37,271 nt of DNA, from NCBI GenBank assembly GCA_028290355.1, contig JAQGKA010000122.1:1-37271 (forward strand). Direction: 5' to 3'. Below are positions 27,890-36,976 of the stretch, piece by piece (the first letter of the stretch is position 1; each line of letters opens with the position of its first letter). Both the position numbers and the translations under genes were made by a program. This DNA comes from Tardiphaga sp. (GTDB taxonomy: Bacteria; Pseudomonadota; Alphaproteobacteria; Rhizobiales; Xanthobacteraceae). The notes below the pieces were generated by a model, which did no database searches, had not been told where the DNA came from, and was given only the letters and a program-made list of their open reading frames with translations.

Positions 27890-30800
27890 ATGATTTCGAA
27901 ATACTTCATCGAGCGCCCGGTTCTCGCCAACGTCATCGCGATCCTGATGGTTCTCATCGGCGCGGTGGCGCTTTTCAATCTGCCCGTTGCGCAGTATCCC
28001 GACGTTGTTCCGCCGACTGTTCAGGTGACAACGCGCTATCCCGGCGCCAGCGCGCAGATCGTCGTCGATACCGTGGCGCTCCCGATCGAGCAGCAGGTCA
28101 ACGGCGTCGAGGACATGCTCTACATGCAGTCCTACAGCGGCGCGGACGGCAGCTATACGCTCACCGTGACGTTCAAGATCGGGACCGACCTCAACTTCGC
28201 GCAGGTGCTGGTGCAGAACCGGGTGTCGAGTGCATTGTCGGCGCTGCCGCAAGCAGTGCAGACACAAGGCGTGAACGTCCAGAAACGTTCGACGGCCATC
28301 CTGCTGTTCGTCACCCTCACCTCGTCGGATTCCGCGTACGACAGTCTTTACCTAAGCAACTACGCCACCATCAACCTCAAGGATGAACTGGCCCGCCTGC
28401 CCGGCGTCGGCAATGTGACGGTGTTCGGCGCCGGCCAGTATTCCATGCGGCTATGGCTCGATCCGAGCAAGCTTCAGTCGCGGGGACTGATGCCGCAGGA
28501 CGTCATTCAATCGGTGCAGCAACAGAGCCAGCAGGTGACCGCTGGCCAGGTCGGCATGCCGCCGACGCCGGCCGGGCAGGCCTTTCAATACACGCTGAAT
28601 GTCAATGGGCGGTTCGACGACGTCGACCAATTTGCCAACGTCATCGTCAAGACCGGCAACGCCGGCGATATCACCCGTCTGCGCGACGTCGGCAGAGTCG
28701 AGTTGGGCGCCCAGACCTACAGCCAGGTGTTTTCGCTCGACAAGCGTCCGGCCACGGGCATCGGTGTGTTTCAATCACCCGGCGCCAATGCGCTCGACGT
28801 CGCCGGCGAGGTCAAGAAGAAGATGACCGAACTCGCCAAGGGATTCCCGCAAGGGATCACATTCGACGTCCCGTTCGACACCACCAAATTCGTCCAGGCA
28901 TCCATCGACGAGGTCTACAAGACGCTGATCGAAGCGGCCTTGCTGGTGCTGATTGTGATCCTCGTGTTCCTGCAGGACTGGCGCGCCATGCTGGTGCCGG
29001 CAACTACCGTGCCCGTGACGATCATCGGCGCTTTTGCCGCGATGGCAGCCTTGGGATTCACGGTGAACCTCTCGACCTTGTTCGCCATCATCCTCGCTAT
29101 CGGCATCGTGGTCGACGACGCCATCGTCGTCGTGGAAGGCGCCGCGCACAATATCGAGCAGGGAATGTCGGGACCGCAGGCGGCGATCAAGGCGATGGAC
29201 CAGTTGTTCGGCCCGATCATCGGCATCACGCTGGTGCTGATATCGGTATTCCTGCCGGCCGCATTCCTGCCAGGCCTGACCGGGCGCATCTATGCGCAGT
29301 TCGCGCTGGTGATCGCAGCCACGGCCCTCATTAGCGCAATCAACGCGGCAACGTTGAAACCAACGCAATGCGCGTTGTGGCTGCGCCCCGCGGTGCCGCC
29401 GGATCAGCGCAACTGGTTCTATCGCGGCTTCAACTCGGTCTATGGGCGGGTGGAGCGTTGGTACGGAAACCTGATCGGTCGTCTCGTCGCACACAGCGGG
29501 ATGTCGGTGATCGTGGCGCTGATCCTGATCGGCATCGGCGGCTACGGTCTGTCGCGCGTGCCGACCGGCTTTCTGCCGATCGAGGATCAGGGCTACCTGC
29601 TTGCGGCCGTTCAATTGCCGGACGGAGCCTCGCTCGACCGCACCCGGCAGGTGATGGACCGGGTCAGTGAGATATCCGGCAAGACGCCCGGCGTGGCGCA
29701 CGTCCTCGGCATTTCCGGCATTTCCGCGCTCGACAACAGTGCGAGTCTGGCCAATGCCGGCGTCGCCTATCTCGTCCTCAAGGACTGGAGCGAACGTGGA
29801 GCCGGCGAGGATTTGCGATCGCTGGTGGTCGGGCTCAATCAATCGCTCGCAGCCATTGCCGAAGCGCGGGTCATCGTACTGCCACCGCCACCGATTCAGG
29901 GCATCGGCAACGCCGCCGGCTTTGCCATGCAGGTTGAGCTGCGCGACGGCAGCTCCGATTACAACAAGCTGCAGGCCGTCACCAATGCGGTTGTTGCCAA
30001 CGCCCAGACGCAAAGTTCATTGCAGCGGGTCAACTCTCCGTTCCGCTCGATGGTGCCGCAGTTCAACGTCGAAGTGGACAGGATCAAGATCCAGACACTG
30101 CATGTCTCCACCGATCAGGTGTTCTCGGCGCTGGCGTCATATCTCGGATCGAGCTACGTCAGCCAGTTCAACAAATTCGGCCGGACTTTTCAGATCTACG
30201 CCCAGGCGGATGCTCCGTACCGGCTGAACACGCGGGACATCGAGAACATGATGGTGCGCAATCAGCAGGGCGACATGATCCCGCTCGGCACGGTGGCGAA
30301 GATCACGCCGGCGATCGGCCCCTCGCTTGTCAGCCTGTATAATCTCTATCCAGCCTCGACGATCATCGGTTTGCCCGCGCAAGGCTTCAGTTCCGGCCAA
30401 TCCATCGCGCTGATGGAACAGATCGCGGCCAGGACGCTGCCGCCCGGCACCGGCTACGAATGGACCGCGATGTCCTACCAGGAGAAGATCGTCGGCAACC
30501 AGATCTACTACACGTTCGGTCTGGCGATGCTGCTGGTCTATCTGGTGCTGGCCGGACAATATGAAAGCTGGTACGCGCCGATCTCCGTCATTCTCGCCGT
30601 GCCGCTTTCCTTGCTCGGACCGATGTCGGTGCTGACCGGGTTGCGGATCGAAAACAACCTTTATGTCCAGATCGGGCTGATCCTGCTGATCGCCCTTTCC
30701 GCCAAGAATGCCATCCTGATTGTCGAGGTGGCGCGCGAACTGCGCGTGCGCGACGGCAAGCCGTTGCTTGAATCCGCTGTCGAAGCCGCGCGCGCCCGCT

Positions 30801-31033
30801 TCCGACCGATCATCATGACGTCGTTTGCCTTCATTCTCGGTGTTGCGCCGCTGGTACTGGCAAGCGGTGCGGGAGCCAGTGCCCGCAAATCGATTGGCAT
30901 CACGGTCTTCAGCGGCATGATCGCTTCGACCTGCCTGGCGGTGCTGTTCGTGCCGGCATTCTTCGTCATCGTTCAGCGGTTCGAGGAGTGGCGCGCGAGC
31001 CGAAAGAAGCAGGTGAAGCCTGTCACCGTGTGA
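27890..31033 (+). CDS. RND efflux transporter permease (HAE1/AcrB-MexF-like)
   Basis: 1047 aa; MISKYFIERPVLANVIAILMVLIGAVALFNLPVAQYPDVVPPTVQVTTRYPGA; IGIVVDDAIVVVEG; full RND topology. Confidence 0.97.
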   Translation: MISKYFIERPVLANVIAILMVLIGAVALFNLPVAQYPDVVPPTVQVTTRYPGASAQIVVDTVALPIEQQVNGVEDMLYMQSYSGADGSYTLTVTFKIGTDLNFAQVLVQNRVSSALSALPQAVQTQGVNVQKRSTAILLFVTLTSSDSAYDSLYLSNYATINLKDELARLPGVGNVTVFGAGQYSMRLWLDPSKLQSRGLMPQDVIQSVQQQSQQVTAGQVGMPPTPAGQAFQYTLNVNGRFDDVDQFANVIVKTGNAGDITRLRDVGRVELGAQTYSQVFSLDKRPATGIGVFQSPGANALDVAGEVKKKMTELAKGFPQGITFDVPFDTTKFVQASIDEVYKTLIEAALLVLIVILVFLQDWRAMLVPATTVPVTIIGAFAAMAALGFTVNLSTLFAIILAIGIVVDDAIVVVEGAAHNIEQGMSGPQAAIKAMDQLFGPIIGITLVLISVFLPAAFLPGLTGRIYAQFALVIAATALISAINAATLKPTQCALWLRPAVPPDQRNWFYRGFNSVYGRVERWYGNLIGRLVAHSGMSVIVALILIGIGGYGLSRVPTGFLPIEDQGYLLAAVQLPDGASLDRTRQVMDRVSEISGKTPGVAHVLGISGISALDNSASLANAGVAYLVLKDWSERGAGEDLRSLVVGLNQSLAAIAEARVIVLPPPPIQGIGNAAGFAMQVELRDGSSDYNKLQAVTNAVVANAQTQSSLQRVNSPFRSMVPQFNVEVDRIKIQTLHVSTDQVFSALASYLGSSYVSQFNKFGRTFQIYAQADAPYRLNTRDIENMMVRNQQGDMIPLGTVAKITPAIGPSLVSLYNLYPASTIIGLPAQGFSSGQSIALMEQIAARTLPPGTGYEWTAMSYQEKIVGNQIYYTFGLAMLLVYLVLAGQYESWYAPISVILAVPLSLLGPMSVLTGLRIENNLYVQIGLILLIALSAKNAILIVEVARELRVRDGKPLLESAVEAARARFRPIIMTSFAFILGVAPLVLASGAGASARKSIGITVFSGMIASTCLAVLFVPAFFVIVQRFEEWRASRKKQVKPVTV

Positions 31034-31159
31034 CACCAATCCAGGGCTGAGCCCCGCTTAAGCACAAGTTAGAATCAATCCGTATTTTGCTAAGTGCCAA
31101 TGAGTCCACGGCGCAGATCAGACAATCGAAACCGGCTTGTTGCATGAATCGACATCAAG

Positions 31160-31276
31160 CTAATCGAGTTCTTCGCTGGGTGTTTCTCGAATGTCCCGCA
31201 CGATGCAGGCGAGCAAAAGAAGTGAAGGCGACCATGCGAGCATCGCTCCGAATAGAATCGCTTGTAGCGTCGTCAT
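31160..31276 (-). CDS. 38-aa single-pass membrane mini-protein (not in the supplied ORF list)
   Basis: Hand translation: MTTLQAILFGAMLAWSPSLLLLACIVRDIRETPSEELD-stop. GAGGAG Shine-Dalgarno with 5-nt spacer (GAGGAGCTATC-ATG). Confidence 0.7.
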   Translation of the reverse strand: MTTLQAILFGAMLAWSPSLLLLACIVRDIRETPSEELD

Positions 31277-31348
31277 GATAGCTCCTCGATTATCTCTTCC
31301 ACGCCACTGCTATCGACGGTCCTTAATACAACCAGCTTGGCACTTTCT

Positions 31349-31371
31349 AAAAAAAGCGCCCCCGCAGGGGC
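31349..31371 (-). terminator. Rho-independent terminator (minus strand) after the small Cys-rich pair
   Basis: Short GC stem GCCCC/GGGGC (31358-31362/31367-31371) with a run of seven T on the minus strand. Confidence 0.7.
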
Positions 31372-31406
31372 AAGGTTTCCAGTGTGTGAGGGAGCGCAGC
31401 ACTGGA

Positions 31407-31592
31407 TTAATTCTGGTCTGCGACAGACGGGTCAGGACATTTGTAGAGCCATCTCCAATAAGCCTTGTTGCGTTCCCACAAGCGCCTGTAACTCTCGCGG
31501 CACCTGGTCGAGCAAAACTGCTCGAAGCGCCAGCTGCATCGGACCAACCCGAAGGGACGTTTGCAGTCCGGATTGCCGCAATGATTTTTCAT
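31407..31592 (-). CDS. Small Cys-rich putative zinc-binding protein
   Basis: 61 aa, MKNHCGNPDCKRPFGLVRCSWRFEQFCSTRCRESYRRLW; ATGA-coupled to the upstream gene. Confidence 0.72.
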   Translation of the reverse strand: MKNHCGNPDCKRPFGLVRCSWRFEQFCSTRCRESYRRLWERNKAYWRWLYKCPDPSVADQN

Positions 31593-31753
31593 GACACGGC
31601 CTCCGCGTCGATTCGCCGTATCCAGCGAATGAAGCTCTCCTGACCTTCGTCAAGGCAGGACCGTCCGCAGTAATGTTCACGCGAAGGATTTCTCAGAGAG
31701 ATTATCTTTGGGTCTTCACTGTCGCACTCAGAACAACGTGGGCCTCTACGCAT
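31589..31753 (-). CDS. Small Cys-rich putative zinc-binding protein
   Basis: MRRGPRCSECDSEDPKIISLRNPSREHYCGRSCLDEGQESFIRWIRRIDAEAVS; GGAGGAG Shine-Dalgarno upstream of the ATG at 31753. Confidence 0.72.
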   Translation of the reverse strand: MRRGPRCSECDSEDPKIISLRNPSREHYCGRSCLDEGQESFIRWIRRIDAEAVS

Positions 31754-32034
31754 GGCGATCTCCTCCTGGGGAATAGCCATTTGCCGATCATCATGTGCTG
31801 CTTTATCTCGCCTTCGTGCTCTCGAAGGGCGACGATGTTTCCAGTCTCATTCCCTCCCGCGCCATTATCAACTCGTCTCAATGTTTGGTGCACCCATCCT
31901 TACGTATAACCCGATCGCAGCACGTTCATGCGCTTGTAGAACACCGCTACACTGTGACCTTCCTGTACTTTTTTCCACTGCCGCAAACCGATCGACACTC
32001 GCGACGTACGAGATGCTACGCCAGCCTAATAGCC

Positions 32035-32490
32035 TCATTTTCCCGCTCTCTCGCCGTACCCTTGCAGAGCTGTGTCAAGGCATTTGATCAACGCTTCTCC
32101 GCCGAAAGGCTTGGTCAGGAAACACGTCGCTTCTGCGTTCAGCGCTCGCGCGCTTTCAACGGGGAAGGCCGTGATGAAAATGAACGGCACGCGGTTTCCC
32201 TGAGCAAGCAGGCTGGCTTGCAGTTCAACACCGCTCATTGTCGGCATTTGAACATCCGCTATCACACATGACGTGTCATTCAGCTGGGGCGATCGCAAGA
32301 ACTCTTCGGCCGACGCAAATGTATGGACGATGTACCCAACCGACCTCACGAGGTTGTGGATCGCGGCGCGAACGGATCCATCGTCGTCAATGATTGAAAT
32401 GACTACTGGTTTGGGCAAAGCGGTCTTTCCTGGAGGCGCAAACAGGGCGCTTCGTGCTGCACAGCCGCTTGACGGCAGAATGCATCGCAA
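32035..32490 (-). CDS. Stand-alone response regulator receiver protein
   Basis: VISIIDDDGSVRAAIHNLVRSVGY, CVIADVQMPTMSGVEL, FITAFPVE, CFLTKPFGGEAL; no output domain; start uncertain. Confidence 0.88.
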   Translation of the reverse strand: MRCILPSSGCAARSALFAPPGKTALPKPVVISIIDDDGSVRAAIHNLVRSVGYIVHTFASAEEFLRSPQLNDTSCVIADVQMPTMSGVELQASLLAQGNRVPFIFITAFPVESARALNAEATCFLTKPFGGEALIKCLDTALQGYGERAGK

Positions 32491-32558
32491 ATCAGGATCG
32501 GAAAATCATACTTAGGTTTGTAGCCCGCCAACAGACTCCGACCTAGAGCAGCTCCATT

Positions 32559-33218
32559 CTACGACGCTGCGCGCCGTATCCCGAGCGTCTCCGCCATCCT
32601 CACCAGGTCGGCCAACGACTTCGCAGCCATTTTCCTCATAATATGTCCGCGGTGTATCTTCACGGTGATCTCGGCAAGTCCGATTTCGGCTGCGATCTGC
32701 TTGTTCATGAGCCCGGCGGCGACCAGAGCCATCACTTCCCGCTCCCGAGGGGTCAGGGTCGCGAAAAGAGCATGCAAGTCCGAGTGGATCTTCGCATCAG
32801 TGCGACTCTTTCGGTCGCGCTCGATTGCTGTCGTCACGGCATCCAGCATGTCCTGATCGCGAAATGGCTTGGTCAGAAAATCGATGGCTCCGGCTTTCAT
32901 CGCCCTGACCGACATCGGGATATCGCCGTGCCCCGTCATGAAGATGATCGGAATGTGAATACCCGCCTTGGCCAGGTCGGCCTGAAAATCGAGGCCGCTC
33001 AGTCGAGGCAACCTGATGTCAAGGATCAGGCAACTGGCAACATCCGGAAGCTTGCTCAGCAGAAACTCAGAAGCCGAACCGAACACTTCGACCTGCAAGC
33101 CCACCGACCGGAACAGACTCCTGAGCGCTTCGCGCATTGAGACGTCGTCGTCGATGACGAAGACGATCGGTTCCTCGGCGCTGGCGAGATCGCGAGGCGA
33201 TATTGGGCGCCCGGTCAC
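32559..33218 (-). CDS. FixJ-family response regulator (receiver plus LuxR HTH)
   Basis: VFVIDDDVSMREALRSLFRSVGL...LILDIRLPRLSGLDFQ...LTPREREVMALVAAGLMNKQIAAEIGLAEITVKIHRGHIMRKM; GTG start overlapping the kinase stop. Confidence 0.93.
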   Translation of the reverse strand: MTGRPISPRDLASAEEPIVFVIDDDVSMREALRSLFRSVGLQVEVFGSASEFLLSKLPDVASCLILDIRLPRLSGLDFQADLAKAGIHIPIIFMTGHGDIPMSVRAMKAGAIDFLTKPFRDQDMLDAVTTAIERDRKSRTDAKIHSDLHALFATLTPREREVMALVAAGLMNKQIAAEIGLAEITVKIHRGHIMRKMAAKSLADLVRMAETLGIRRAAS

Positions 33219-35104
33219 GGCGTATCGTCCTTTTGATGCAGCGGCAAGGTAAACTGAAACGTCGCGCCCGGCCCGACATTGCCGGAGGCTGACAGTCGCC
33301 CTCCGTGAGCGTCGATGATCGAGCGGCAGATCGATAGGCCCATGCCCATACCGCTGGATTTGGTGGTGAAGAAGGCGTTGAACAACTGATCAGCATTCTC
33401 GGCGTCTATTCCAACACCGTCGTCCTTCACCGTGACCAGAATTTTTCGAGCTTCGTCCTGGCGCGTTCGGATCATCAGTTCGCGCGGCCGGTCCGTGACC
33501 GATTGCATCGCTTCCATGCCGTTGACCACCAGATTGAGAATCACCTGCTGTAGCTGGATCCGATCGGCGAGGACCAGGGGCAGTGCGGGCGCGAGTTCCA
33601 TCCGCAGCGACACCCGGTGGCTGAACAATTCACGCTGCACCAGGGTGATAACCTCATTAACGACTTCATTGATGTGGAGCGGCACTTTCTGAACCGGGGT
33701 CTTGTTCACCAGCGCACGGACGCGCTGGATCACTTCGCCGGCCCGATTGCCGTCATTGATGATCGACTCCACCGTGCTGCGCGCTTCATCCAGGTTGGGC
33801 GTTTCGTGGTCAAGCCAACGCAGGCAGGCTGCGGCGTTGGTGACGACGGCGGCGAGCGGCTGGTTCACTTCATGGGCAATCGACGCGGTCAGTTCCCCGA
33901 GCGCCGTCACGCGCGTGACATGAGCAAGGTTCGCCTGCGCTTGATGCAGCTCCTCCTCGGCTCGCTTGCGTGCGGTGATATCCGTCACCGCTCCAACAAA
34001 CGCGAGGCAGCCCGATGCATCCTTTACAGCACGTGCCACGGCATGGACGTATTTCACTGAGCTGTCGGGCATCAGCAAACGATATCCGTGATCGAAATCC
34101 TTCCCGTCGCTGGACGCACGATCGATGGTCTGTTGCGCCAGAGCACGATCGTCCGGATGAATGCGTTGAACGACCATGTCGATGTTGACGGAAGGAGCCT
34201 TGTCGTACCCAAAAATTCTAAAGGTTTCCTCCGACCAAATGATCTCGCCGGTGGCGGTGCGCCAGCCAAAGCTGCCGGTGTGACTCAACCGCTGTGCTTC
34301 GGCCAAATACGTTTCGCTCTGCCGCAGGGCATTCTCCGTTTCCTTGCGCTCGGTAATGTCCTCGCACGCGATCAGGACGATCAACCGGTTATCCAACCGC
34401 CGCACGGCTTTGGCATTTTCACGAACCCAAAGTGCGGAACCGTCCTTTCGGACCTTTCGGATTTCCCAACTGTTCGTTTGGCCGATATTTTCCAGGCAGA
34501 CGGCAACATGTTTCTGGACCAGCTCTCGGTCTTCCTCGAAGAAGACTTTCAGCACGGATTGTCCAAGCAATTCGCTGACTGAATGGCCGAGTTGCGCAGC
34601 ACCAAGAGTGTTGACTGACAGGACGGTGCCGGTCGCGTCGACCATGAAATACATGACCGGGTTGTGCTCGAAGACCTCCCTCCATTGCGCCTCGCTATCG
34701 CGCAGCGCTTCCATCGCGCATTGCTCGGCCCTCGCTCGGTCCTGGAGCGCGGCTTCCATCTGCCTGCGGGTACTCTCCACGAGGCGCGTCATGATCAACG
34801 AGACCAGAAGCAAGGCGAGCAGCACGATGGCAATCAAATAAGCAAGGACCATTGGTGCAGGACCAAGCACGAGCCAAATGCCAGCCACAGTCACCAACGC
34901 CAGCACTGTGCTGCCGAGCAACCATTGCTCAGCTGAGCGCCGGAGTTTCATTGTCTGGTTACGCATCATCGGCAACACCACGCATTCAGCGAGCTTAGGT
35001 CCGCGCTGCGTCGCTAGGTGATCGTTATCATCAGCGGACCCCGCCGCCTCCAAGACAACCTCGCCGTCCAAACAGACTAGCAGCTTTTCGACGTTTTGGG
35101 ACAT
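33215..35104 (-). CDS. Membrane PAS-domain sensor histidine kinase (FixL-like architecture)
   Basis: N-terminal TMs, PAS domains, H-box ASIAHEVNQPLAAVVTNAAACLRWL, N-box LNLVVNGMEAM, VKDDGVGID, GMGMGLSICRSI; ORF open to 35314, so N-terminus uncertain. Confidence 0.92.
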   Translation of the reverse strand: MSQNVEKLLVCLDGEVVLEAAGSADDNDHLATQRGPKLAECVVLPMMRNQTMKLRRSAEQWLLGSTVLALVTVAGIWLVLGPAPMVLAYLIAIVLLALLLVSLIMTRLVESTRRQMEAALQDRARAEQCAMEALRDSEAQWREVFEHNPVMYFMVDATGTVLSVNTLGAAQLGHSVSELLGQSVLKVFFEEDRELVQKHVAVCLENIGQTNSWEIRKVRKDGSALWVRENAKAVRRLDNRLIVLIACEDITERKETENALRQSETYLAEAQRLSHTGSFGWRTATGEIIWSEETFRIFGYDKAPSVNIDMVVQRIHPDDRALAQQTIDRASSDGKDFDHGYRLLMPDSSVKYVHAVARAVKDASGCLAFVGAVTDITARKRAEEELHQAQANLAHVTRVTALGELTASIAHEVNQPLAAVVTNAAACLRWLDHETPNLDEARSTVESIINDGNRAGEVIQRVRALVNKTPVQKVPLHINEVVNEVITLVQRELFSHRVSLRMELAPALPLVLADRIQLQQVILNLVVNGMEAMQSVTDRPRELMIRTRQDEARKILVTVKDDGVGIDAENADQLFNAFFTTKSSGMGMGLSICRSIIDAHGGRLSASGNVGPGATFQFTLPLHQKDDTP

Positions 35105-35425
35105 AATGCAGCATACCCTTACCCTTGCGCCGCCGTGCCGCGATCGTCCGGCCGGCGGCGCGACGAGATGGTTGTGCAGCGCCGTGGTGCCGACGAGGGT
35201 GACGCGAACCGACGCCCTCGCGCCGGTCTCGCGCACGCCGCACCCTTGAAGATTGCCTGGAACCACGATCCACGGATCGCGGCTGGCGGTGTTGTTGGCC
35301 CGCCCTTTCGACATTTAAGGAGCGAGCTCGCCTGGAGACCGATCTATCAGCATTCATTAACCGCCCGCTGATAATTTCAGCCTGCTGAAGATGCGTTCAA
35401 CGCACCGCAGGGCATCGGAGAAGCC

Positions 35426-35665
35426 GTGCAGATCGTCCAGACGACGGATGAAGTAGAGGCCCGACGTGCACGGCGCGCGCAGTTCAGCGGTCAAATATCG
35501 ACGCTTCAACTCGGCGGTCACACAGTCAGCGGATTGGTCCAATCCGTCATGCGAGACGCAGCGAGCAGTTCTCCTAGCTGGATCGTGAAAGTCATTCTGA
35601 AGGCCGAGCGACAATGCTCACCTGCCCTTCGTTATAATCCGCACACGCAGGCGTATACCGGTTAG
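35426..35665 (+). CDS. Small hypothetical protein
   Basis: GTG start with GGAG Shine-Dalgarno (35417-35420, 5-nt spacer); FSGQISTLQLGGHTVSGLVQSVMRDAASSSPSWIVKVILKAE reads as beta-rich protein. Confidence 0.5.
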   Translation: MQIVQTTDEVEARRARRAQFSGQISTLQLGGHTVSGLVQSVMRDAASSSPSWIVKVILKAERQCSPALRYNPHTQAYTG

Positions 35666-35760
35666 ATCCGGCAGCATCGTTTTGCGTTGTTTTGGAATGC
35701 CACGGACAAGGTCCGAAGAACGTGCCAGTACATGCCCAAGCCACCAACAAGGCGTCAAGC

Positions 35761-36441
35761 ATGCAGAAGCTGACCATCGACGGCGAGAGTTCGATCCCGG
35801 TTTCAGCCATCCTGATGAAACCGGAGCAAGCTCGCGCGTGCTTCGTCTTCGCCCATGGCGCCGGCGCCGGAATGTCCCACATCTTCATGGAGCAAGTCGC
35901 GGCCGGTCTCTACGACCGTGGCATCGCGACTCTGCGCTACCAGTTTCCCTACATGGAGAAAGGCAGCAAGCGGCCGGACGCGCCGGCAGTCGCGCACGCC
36001 ACGGTTCGCGCAGCCGCTGCGGAAGCGCGCGAGCGCTGCCCGGGGCTTCCACTCATAGCCGGCGGCAAATCCTTCGGAGGGCGCATGACCTCGCAGGCGC
36101 AGGCTACGGCACCGCTGAAAGGAGTCCATGGGCTCGCCTTCCTCGGATTTCCGTTGCACCCGGCAGGCAAACCTTCAACCATGAGGGCCGAGCATCTGGC
36201 GCAGATACTAGTCCCTACGATCTTCATCCAGGGGACGCGAGACAAACTCGCGGAGCTTTCGCTTCTCAAACCCGTCGTCGAAAGCCTCGGCCCGAAAGCC
36301 TCACTTCATCTCGTGCAAGATGCCGATCACGCGTTCCACGTTCCGGCACGCACCGGTCGAAACGACCACGATGTCATGGCCGAATTTCTCGACGCCTTTG
36401 TGACGTGGGTTTCCACCATCGCTCCTCGCAAACAGCCGTGA
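35761..36441 (+). CDS. Alpha/beta hydrolase family protein (KANL3/Tex30-like)
   Basis: ARACFVFAHGAGAGMSHIFMEQVAAGLYDRGIATLRYQFPYME, GGKSFGGRM nucleophile elbow, HLVQDADHAFHV. Confidence 0.9.
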   Translation: MQKLTIDGESSIPVSAILMKPEQARACFVFAHGAGAGMSHIFMEQVAAGLYDRGIATLRYQFPYMEKGSKRPDAPAVAHATVRAAAAEARERCPGLPLIAGGKSFGGRMTSQAQATAPLKGVHGLAFLGFPLHPAGKPSTMRAEHLAQILVPTIFIQGTRDKLAELSLLKPVVESLGPKASLHLVQDADHAFHVPARTGRNDHDVMAEFLDAFVTWVSTIAPRKQP

Positions 36442-36627
36442 GGACGGACGGCGATCATTGCGGCAAGACTGCCGATCGTTCCTGATCGTGTGCCAGCACG
36501 AAAATTACTCTGCTGACGGTTCTTGTCGACCTCGGCGACGAGTTCCGACAGAACGAGACTGTCCGCTCGCGGACTCTGACGGATCGAGCCTCCTCGGGAT
36601 ATCCACGGCAGCACGCGGCATTCGAAT

Positions 36628-36966
36628 TCAGTGGAAATTCACCGAGACGTTCGACGGCTGCGGACTGCTTGTATTTGATGAAACTGGGCGCACGCCGCCT
36701 GAGCCTGGCTTCGGAGTTTCGATCGCCGGCCTTGGCTCACTACGCTTGATCACTCCAGCCTCGACCAAACCCCGCAGCGCATTCTGCATAACCTCGACAG
36801 AATTCGCGAATGCTTCAATCGAAAAAATCAATCGTTGTCGAAAGACTTTCTTCGGAGCGTTGTTCGCATCGCGCTCGGTCGGCGAAAGGCTCACCAGATC
36901 GACGCGCACAATCGTGCCGCTGACCGTAATCTCGTCAACTCCATCCGTGTAAAGTTCCGCATGCAT
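36628..36966 (-). CDS. Conserved hypothetical protein
   Basis: MHAELYTDGVDEITVSGTIVRVDLVSLSPTERDANNAPKKVFRQRLIFSIEAFANSVEVMQNALRGLVEAGVI; compact globular-looking domain with Pro/Ser tail. Confidence 0.75.
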   Translation of the reverse strand: MHAELYTDGVDEITVSGTIVRVDLVSLSPTERDANNAPKKVFRQRLIFSIEAFANSVEVMQNALRGLVEAGVIKRSEPRPAIETPKPGSGGVRPVSSNTSSPQPSNVSVNFH

Positions 36967-36976
36967 GGCCGCTCTC

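Noticed and set aside
28775-30013. 412-aa minus-strand ORF
   Set aside because: Antisense to the RND permease; shadow ORF composition.
31053-31070. TTAA-GCACAAG-TTAG resembling a CtrA half-match
   Set aside because: One mismatch and located downstream of the RND gene with no appropriately placed gene start.
31702-31893. 63-aa minus-strand ORF upstream of the Cys-rich pair
   Set aside because: Out-of-frame overlap with the start of the Cys-rich gene and no clear Shine-Dalgarno.
35357-35614. 85-aa minus-strand ORF
   Set aside because: Antisense to 35426-35665; the plus-strand frame has the better Shine-Dalgarno. Not fully excluded.
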